NCBI GenBank assembly: GCA_025351145.1
Contig: JANXWM010000598.1
Span: forward strand, 1-11,794
Origin: Chitinophagaceae bacterium
GTDB taxonomy: Bacteria > Bacteroidota > Bacteroidia > Chitinophagales > Chitinophagaceae
Direction: 5' to 3'
DNA length: 11,794 nt
In this document: positions 7,258-11,794 of the stretch, piece after piece
How the letters are laid out: each line of letters begins with the position of its first letter
Position numbering within the stretch: position 1 is the first letter of the stretch
The notes under the pieces: model-generated
Seen by the model: only the letters and a program-made list of their open reading frames with translations
What the model was told of the DNA's origin: nothing
The model's database searches: none
Program-made: the position numbers and the translations under genes

Positions 7258-8514
7258 TTACTGCTTCTTTAAAACTAATTCCTGCATGGTTCCATAATTC
7301 TCGTAGCTGCTGGTTACCACTTTGTCGCCTGGCTGAAGACCCTGCAGCACTTCATAATAGTCTACGTTCTGGTTGCCTAACTGTATATCTACTTTATACG
7401 CTTTGCTGCCATCTGCACTTACTTTAAATATCCAGTTACCGCCGGTTTGCTGGTAGAAGCCGCCTTTTGCTAAAAGAATGGATTGCCTTTCGTCGCTCAG
7501 CGCCAGCAGAATCTGCAATGTTTGTCCGCGGCGTATGCCTTTAGGTACTTTACCTGTAAACTGCATATCAACCTGGAAACGGCCATTGGTAACCTGCGTG
7601 TAAACTTTTTTAATTTCGAGCTGGTAGCTGGTGTCTGCAAAAGAAAAACTGCCTTTTAACCCGGTATAAATGCGGGAGAGGTAATGTTCATCAACATCTA
7701 CACGAACCTTAAAGCCTCCTAATACGTCAATCTGCCCAAGGCGCTCGCCCTTGTTTTTATTCTGGCCCTGTTCTGCATCCAGCGAAGTTAGCTGGCCATC
7801 AACCGGGGCACGAACAATAAGGTCGCCTACTTTTTTGCGCATTACTGCCAGTGCATTTTGAGAACCTTCGTAAGATTGTTTTGCCTGGTCGAGCTGCTGT
7901 TTGGTAGACAGGGAATCCTGGCCAAGTATCTGCGCCGTTAATTTCTTTTTTGCCACCTGGTAATTGTAATTATTCTCTGCCTGCCTAAACTCCTGCGAGC
8001 CAATTACTTTTTGCTCATACAAATGTTTATCAAGCAGGTAAACACGCTCGGCCTCTTTCAATAAATTATCTACATCCGTCATCTGGTTTAGTTTGGTGGT
8101 GGTGTTTTGCTGCGCCGCATTGCGTGCAATCTGCATTTGCGTTAACAGGTTGTAAACCGATGTTTCCTGGTTTACCAAACTAAGTTCAAGATCTGTATTT
8201 GATAACCGTAAAATAGGTTGCCCTTTTTTCATTACCGCGCCGTCTTCAACGTACTTTTCTTCTACGCGCCCACCTTCAACTGCATCAAGATAAATAGTGG
8301 TTTCCGGCAGTACCACACCATTCACCGGTATGTTTTCCTGAAACACTCCTTTTTTAACTTCACTAACGGTAATCCGGTCTGTTTCAACAGATAATTTACT
8401 TGGCCCCGAAGTGTAATAATAACTTGCCCCGATCAATCCAATCAATGCAACCACTCCCGCAATAGTGAGGATCCTTTTCTTATTCCAGTACTTTTTTTCA
8501 ATTACTCTGTCCAC
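7258..8514 (-). CDS. HlyD/MacA-type periplasmic adaptor (membrane fusion protein), 418 aa
   Basis: This is the periplasmic adaptor of a tripartite exporter, linking inner-membrane permease to an outer-membrane channel. The N-terminus is positive (MDRVIEKKYWNKKRIL) and leads into one membrane helix at about 15-34. The biotinyl-lipoyl domain is split, as usual: first half near 66-102 (GGRVEEKYVEDGAVMKKGQP) and second half near 232-262 (IVRAPVDGQLTSL...). Between them is a long helical, Gln/Leu-rich hairpin at about 103-230, which would contact the channel. A beta-barrel (about 263-340) and a membrane-proximal domain (about 345-410, ending LQPGDKVVTSSYENYG) follow. The start is GTG at 8514: an in-frame TAA lies two codons upstream and the next Met is only at residue 95. 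It is the first gene of the minus-strand cluster. No outer-membrane factor gene is in the window. Confidence 0.93.
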   Translation of the reverse strand: MDRVIEKKYWNKKRILTIAGVVALIGLIGASYYYTSGPSKLSVETDRITVSEVKKGVFQENIPVNGVVLPETTIYLDAVEGGRVEEKYVEDGAVMKKGQPILRLSNTDLELSLVNQETSVYNLLTQMQIARNAAQQNTTTKLNQMTDVDNLLKEAERVYLLDKHLYEQKVIGSQEFRQAENNYNYQVAKKKLTAQILGQDSLSTKQQLDQAKQSYEGSQNALAVMRKKVGDLIVRAPVDGQLTSLDAEQGQNKNKGERLGQIDVLGGFKVRVDVDEHYLSRIYTGLKGSFSFADTSYQLEIKKVYTQVTNGRFQVDMQFTGKVPKGIRRGQTLQILLALSDERQSILLAKGGFYQQTGGNWIFKVSADGSKAYKVDIQLGNQNVDYYEVLQGLQPGDKVVTSSYENYGTMQELVLKKQ

Positions 8515-8590
8515 AGTTTATTTTTTTAATTTTAGTTTTAAAAGAAACCCGGGTAGAAACAGGTTTGTATTGCACATGAGAAACAAATAT

Positions 8591-8649
8591 TTTTGTTACC
8601 AGCTTTAGTCCTTTGGTCATCGCCTGTTGTGTCACTCCCTTGTACGTTC
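8591..8649. repeat. Palindromic element copy 4, left half
   Basis: TTTTGTTACCAGCTTTAGTC (8591-8610) matches the leader of copies 1 and 2. GTTGTGTCACTCCCTTGTAC (8626-8645) matches their left arm with one change. The spacing from leader to arm, about 31 bases, is also the same. The matching right arm is not close by: the next one is at 9011-9035. This half lies upstream of the adaptor GTG (8514), as the other copies lie upstream of the permeases. Confidence 0.8.
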
Positions 8650-8713
8650 TTTTTTCAATTGAGCTTCAGCATCACTTTCCATCAAACTTTTTTTACCCCG
8701 GCACCATATATAA

Positions 8714-8729
8714 ACAAATAGTAGTGCCA
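8714..8729 (-). promoter_or_regulatory. Weak sigma-54-type promoter candidate for the exporter cluster
   Basis: On the minus strand the bases read TGGCAC-TACTAT-TTGT. The -24 half is identical to the sigma-54 consensus TGGCAC. The -12 half (TTGT for TTGC) is one base too far away and has one mismatch. It points toward the adaptor gene and would start transcription near 8702, leaving a leader of about 190 bases that contains the left half of element copy 4. GG-N10-GC pairs also occur by chance in this region (for example 8766-8753), so this is only a candidate. Confidence 0.2.
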
Positions 8730-8779
8730 GAAATTTTTCTATTGAAAAACAGGCATTTATGAAACCAGACGCAAATGAT

Positions 8780-8809
8780 GTGTACGCTTTCGATACACTT
8801 TGTGTACGC
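8780..8809. promoter_or_regulatory. Candidate operator or enhancer site: two GTGTACGC repeats with a palindrome
   Basis: GTGTACGC occurs at 8780-8787 and again at 8802-8809, 22 bases apart (about two helical turns). TACAC at 8794-8798 forms a TACAC-TTT-GTGTA palindrome with the second repeat. Dimeric activators with a Fis-type helix-turn-helix bind such inverted sites, often 80-150 bases upstream of the promoter. This site is 75-110 bases upstream of the start implied by the TGGCAC candidate on the minus strand. The assignment to the neighbouring regulator is inference. Confidence 0.3.
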
Positions 8810-9010
8810 AATTGTAACATGGGTGTATAGACCTGTTTGTGTAAATAATTAAGCATCACTATTTTAATGGGATTGGTATATTTATGGCTTAGTTTATTTG
8901 CGGAGAAAAACAGAAGCATTCAGGAGTAATGGGATTAAATAGAAAGCGAAGCCTTTTTAATTGTGATCAGAAACTGAAAACGCCAAACGTAAACCTGTTC
9001 AGTGATATTC

Positions 9011-9035
9011 CGAAAGTACAAGAGTGCGACGCAAC
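9011..9035. repeat. Palindromic element copy 4, right arm
   Basis: GTACAAGAGTGCGACGCAAC at 9016-9035 is identical to the right arm of copy 2. The preceding CGAAA differs by one base from the CGAAC of copy 3. It is 361 bases from the end of the left half of copy 4 and 80 bases before the regulator ATG. It may be the separated partner of that half or an independent remnant. Confidence 0.75.
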
Positions 9036-9115
9036 GAAAGCTTCATAGTAATTTTGCGGAACGGCTAATAATAAGACCTTACCAAAGAGATAAAGTATTA
9101 AATGAATAAAAGTTT

Positions 9116-10474
9116 ATGAATCTTAAAAAGTTTTCTATACTGGTTATTGATGATGACCCTGATGTTTTAACGGCAGTGCGCCTTTTATTAAAGCCGGATG
9201 TAAAAGAAGTATTAACAGAAAAAAATCCGGAAAACATTCCTGCGCTTTTGTCGAAACAGGGCTTTGACCTTGTGCTGCTGGATATGAATTTCAAGTCTTC
9301 CATCAACACAGGTAATGAAGGTATTTTCTGGCTTAAGCGTATTAAAGAATTGCGGCCGGAAACCGCGGTAATTATGATTACAGCTTACGGCGACATTGAT
9401 CTTGCGGTGCGTTCTTTAAAAGAAGGCGCTGCAGATTTTATTGTAAAGCCATGGCATAATGAAAAACTGATAACCACTGTTGAAGATGCGATTCGGGGCA
9501 AGGGTACACTTAAAACAAAATTGTCAGCATCGCAAAACGATTCTATTCTTGGCAAACAAATGCTTGGCAGCAGCGAAGTAATGGAAGATATTTTTTATAA
9601 AGTATCGAAGATTGCACCCACCGATGCGAATGTGCTGATACTGGGCGAAAACGGAACGGGCAAAGACCTTATTGCAAAAGCAATTCATGAACGGTCATTG
9701 CGATCTGACAGGCCATTTGTAAAAGTAGATGTGGGCGCACTTACAGAAACATTATTTGAGAGCGAATTATTTGGCCATAAAAAAGGCGCGTTCACCGATG
9801 CAAAGGAAGACAGGACAGGCCGGTTTGAAAGTGCCAATGGAGGCACCTTATTTCTTGATGAAATTGGCAACATCAGTCTTATGCAACAGGCCAAACTATT
9901 AACTGTTTTGCAGAACAGGCAGGTTACCAGGCTTGGTGCCAATCAGCCTGCTGATATTGACATACGGCTTATATGCGCCACCAATTTACCATTGACAGAA
10001 CTGGCAAATGAAACCCGCTTTAGAAAAGACCTGGTTTATCGTATTAACACAGTGGAGATAACTGTTCCTCCTTTAAGAAAACGTGGCGACGATATTATTT
10101 TGCTGGCCAAACATTATGCAAAACAATATGCGGGTAAATACATGCGGCCTTCTATTGGCTTTGATGATAGTGCTTTGCAAAAATTATTGCACTATCATTA
10201 TCCCGGCAATGTACGGGAACTGCAGTACACGATTGAGCGAGCCATCATCATGAGCGATGGAGAAGTGCTGCAGTCGAAAGATCTGATTTTTTCACCCATT
10301 GAAGCAGCACCGCCGGCTTTAGCAGAAGTGGATGAAACAAAACTAAGCACCATGGAAAAAAATACCATTTTGCGGGTGATAGAAAAGCATGGCGGCAATA
10401 TTACCAAAGCAGCAAAAGAACTGGGTTTAACAAGAACAGCGCTTTACAGGAGATTAAGTAAGTATGATATATAA
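9116..10474 (+). CDS. Sigma-54-dependent response regulator, NtrC/AtoC type (452 aa)
   Basis: This is a transcription activator that uses ATP hydrolysis to open sigma-54 promoters when phosphorylated. The receiver domain (about 6-125) has the acidic pocket D12-D14, phosphoacceptor D56 (LVLLDMNF), T89 and K111 (IVKPW). The AAA+ domain (about 145-385) has Walker A GENGTGKD (177-184), Walker B GGTLFLDEIGN (D248, E249), sensor I ICATN (286-290), arginine-finger region RFRKDLVYR (301-309) and sensor II PGNVRELQ (363-370). A Fis-type helix-turn-helix is at about 414-450 (GGNITKAAKELGLTRTALYRRL). The sigma-54 contact loop reads GAFTDA (224-229) instead of the textbook GAFTGA. ATG at 9116 places the receiver domain at the usual distance from the N-terminus. 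It precedes the kinase by 74 bases and is divergent from the export cluster, which is its likely target. Confidence 0.96.
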   Translation: MNLKKFSILVIDDDPDVLTAVRLLLKPDVKEVLTEKNPENIPALLSKQGFDLVLLDMNFKSSINTGNEGIFWLKRIKELRPETAVIMITAYGDIDLAVRSLKEGAADFIVKPWHNEKLITTVEDAIRGKGTLKTKLSASQNDSILGKQMLGSSEVMEDIFYKVSKIAPTDANVLILGENGTGKDLIAKAIHERSLRSDRPFVKVDVGALTETLFESELFGHKKGAFTDAKEDRTGRFESANGGTLFLDEIGNISLMQQAKLLTVLQNRQVTRLGANQPADIDIRLICATNLPLTELANETRFRKDLVYRINTVEITVPPLRKRGDDIILLAKHYAKQYAGKYMRPSIGFDDSALQKLLHYHYPGNVRELQYTIERAIIMSDGEVLQSKDLIFSPIEAAPPALAEVDETKLSTMEKNTILRVIEKHGGNITKAAKELGLTRTALYRRLSKYDI

Positions 10475-10475
10475 A

Positions 10476-10496
10476 CCCCCTAACCCCCTGAAGGGG
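10476..10496. repeat. Short CCCCTAA/CCCCTGAAGGGG palindrome between regulator and kinase
   Basis: CCCCCTAACCCCCTGAAGGG begins one base after the regulator stop and resembles half of the C/G hairpins at 859-939 and 3511-3592. On its own it forms only a four-base-pair hairpin. With no U-run it is unlikely to stop transcription fully, so the kinase gene is probably co-transcribed, possibly at a reduced level. Confidence 0.6.
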
Positions 10497-10548
10497 AAAT
10501 AATGCAGCGGAGAACTGCAAACTTTAAACTACAAACCACAAACTGCAC

Positions 10549-11794
10549 ATGTTTAAACGATACGAGTGGAGCATATTAATAAAAGTATTACTGATGTTTG
10601 TAACCATCACAACCGCTGCATTTTTACTGGTTAAGCAACAGTATTACTACGAACTTATTGTAGTGCCGGTAATCATTTTTCAGCTACTTGATTTTTTTCG
10701 CTTTCATGAGAAAGCGCAAACCGAAGTAAACCAGTTTGTAGAGAGCGTTCATTACCGCGATTTTAGCCGCCATTTCGATGTAAAGCATGCCCCGTTTGAG
10801 TTACAAACATTGCGCAAAGGCTTCAACGATATCAATACAACCCTTAAAGTCATCAGCAAAGAAAAAGAAACACAATACCAGTACCTGCAAAAAATACTGG
10901 AGTTGGTTGATACCGGCATACTCTCCTACGAAATGGAAACCGGCGAAGTGGTATGGATGAATGAGTCGCTTAAAAAATTATTACAGGTGCCTTATTTAAA
11001 AACCATCCACTCACTTTCAAAACGCGACTGGGGGTTATACCACGAGATTATGTCGCTGCCATTGGGCGAAAGCCATATAGCTACAGCGCACCACGAAAAA
11101 AATGCTTTTAAAGTTTTGCTGGCAGCCACTGCATTTCAAACAGAAGGAAAAAAATACAAGCTCATTGCCTTTCAAAATGTAAACGAAGCATTAGATGAAA
11201 CAGAGAGCAAAGCATGGCAGCGCCTGCTGAGTGTAATGACGCATGAAATCATGAATTCTGTAGCGCCCATCTCGTCTTTATCAAGCACGTTAAAAAATAT
11301 ACTTGAGTTATCAAGGGAAAATGTATCGCCTGAAAACCGTGGAAACTTTGAAGACCTTGAACTCGGCATCAACACCATTAAAAGCCGCAGCGAAGGTTTA
11401 TTAAAGTTTGCAGAAACATACCGCAACCTCAATAAAATCACTACACTTAACCTGCAAAAAGTGTATGTACGGGATGTGTTTGAAAACATGCACACATTAA
11501 TGGAACCTACCCTGAACCAGAAAAATATTGAGATGGAGATCATCCTTAAAGACCCTGACATTACACTTGAAGCTGACACTAACTTAATTGAACAGGTGCT
11601 TATCAACCTCATCGTTAACGCCATTGAAGCGGTAAAAGAAAAGCAGCATCCACGCATTTTACTTTCCGCCAATTATGTGCCCGGCAAAAAAACGCTTGTT
11701 CAAATTGCCGACAACGGCAGCGGCATGCCCGAAGAACTTTTAGACAAAATTTTTATCCCGTTTTTCACTACCAAAAAAACTGGCAGCGGTATTG
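10549..11794 (+). CDS. Sensor histidine kinase, NtrB-like (first 415 aa, runs off the right edge)
   Basis: This is the probable membrane sensor partner of the regulator encoded just upstream. The frame opens at ATG 10549 (MFKRYEWSILIKVLLMF...) and is still open at the window end. Two membrane helices are close together (about 9-28 and 35-50) with only a few residues outside, so there is no large periplasmic sensor domain. A cytoplasmic linker (about 51-110) and a PAS-like region (about 112-215, QKILELVDTGILSYEMETGE) follow. The HisKA domain has the phosphorylated H232 (MTHEIMNSVAPI). The catalytic domain has the N box N357 (NLIVNAIEA), the G1 box DNGSGM (388-393) and the F box IFIPFFTTK. The window ends at the start of the G2 box (KKTGSGI). 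With few outward-facing residues, it may sense the membrane itself or an intracellular signal. The exporter may also feed into sensing, as in other transporter-coupled kinases, but this is inference. Confidence 0.94.
   Translation, partial: MFKRYEWSILIKVLLMFVTITTAAFLLVKQQYYYELIVVPVIIFQLLDFFRFHEKAQTEVNQFVESVHYRDFSRHFDVKHAPFELQTLRKGFNDINTTLKVISKEKETQYQYLQKILELVDTGILSYEMETGEVVWMNESLKKLLQVPYLKTIHSLSKRDWGLYHEIMSLPLGESHIATAHHEKNAFKVLLAATAFQTEGKKYKLIAFQNVNEALDETESKAWQRLLSVMTHEIMNSVAPISSLSSTLKNILELSRENVSPENRGNFEDLELGINTIKSRSEGLLKFAETYRNLNKITTLNLQKVYVRDVFENMHTLMEPTLNQKNIEMEIILKDPDITLEADTNLIEQVLINLIVNAIEAVKEKQHPRILLSANYVPGKKTLVQIADNGSGMPEELLDKIFIPFFTTKKTGSGI

Larger units (their letters stand above)
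8515..9115. promoter_or_regulatory. Divergent intergenic region between the exporter and its probable regulator
   Basis: These 601 bases, without a convincing gene, must hold the promoters of both transcription units. Present are the two halves of a palindromic element (8591-8649 and 9011-9035), a spaced GTGTACGC repeat (8780-8809) and a sigma-54-like TGGCAC element on the minus strand (8729-8714). I looked for the Bacteroidota housekeeping pattern (TTTG, about 19 bases, TAnnTTTG) and found only poor matches, for example TTTG at 8836 with TATTTTAA at 8860 on the plus strand. A 95-codon minus-strand reading frame at 8632-8919 lacks any family signature and ends inside the repeat, so I do not call it. 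Confidence 0.6.

Noticed and set aside
8632..8919. 95-codon minus-strand reading frame in the divergent intergenic region
   Set aside because: It has no recognisable domain, its composition is unlike neighbouring genes, its 3' end runs into the left arm of a repeat, and it covers the best regulatory sites. Likely chance.
729..9035. CRISPR array or insertion sequence as an explanation of the repeats
   Set aside because: Repeat copies are kilobases apart, palindromic and separated by genes, with no regular spacers and no cas gene. No transposase reading frame is present in or beside them.
11172..11672. 166-codon minus-strand frame opposite the kinase
   Set aside because: It is antisense to the conserved HisKA and catalytic domain of the kinase, is Ser/Phe-rich as expected for a shadow frame, and shows no domain of its own.

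Overview
The window looks like a chromosomal segment of a Bacteroidota bacterium, probably Chitinophagaceae or a close relative. This is inferred from three things. The permeases are the long, two-half FtsX/MacB type that this phylum carries in multiples. Start codons lack clear Shine-Dalgarno sequences. The intergenic DNA carries CCCCTAAAGGGG-type palindromes. No rRNA, tRNA, CRISPR array or transposase gene was found.

Layout. The minus strand (read right to left, 8514 to 1) carries an efflux-type ABC export cluster. It runs: HlyD/MacA-like membrane-fusion adaptor (GTG start at 8514), LolD/MacB-like ATPase (7205-6528), a 72-residue single-helix protein with two cysteines (6483-6265), then three consecutive large permeases. 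These are a frameshifted one (6033-3590), an intact 788-residue one (3300-934) and the first 228 residues of a third that leaves the window (686-1). The plus strand carries a divergent two-component pair: an NtrC/AtoC-type sigma-54 activator (9116-10474) followed by its probable sensor histidine kinase (10549 to the window end). A 601-base intergenic region separates the two units.

How it fits together. The ATPase would power MacB-like permeases in the inner membrane. The adaptor would link them across the periplasm to an outer-membrane TolC-like channel, which is not in the window. The sensor kinase would phosphorylate the response regulator, which probably controls the divergent export cluster from the shared intergenic region. 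A two-turn-spaced GTGTACGC repeat and a sigma-54-like TGGCAC element there are weak candidates for its site and target promoter.

The most unusual content is in the gaps. The gap upstream of each of the three permeases holds a copy of a 130-170 base imperfect palindrome with arms of the type GTACAAGAGTGCGACGCAAC. A fourth, split copy brackets the divergent promoter region. Two of the three gaps also hold a long C/G-rich hairpin. Its core is shared, but its outer stem is locus-specific and reaches into the stop codon of the upstream gene. The permease at 3590-6033 is broken by an apparent single-base loss near 5744-5748.
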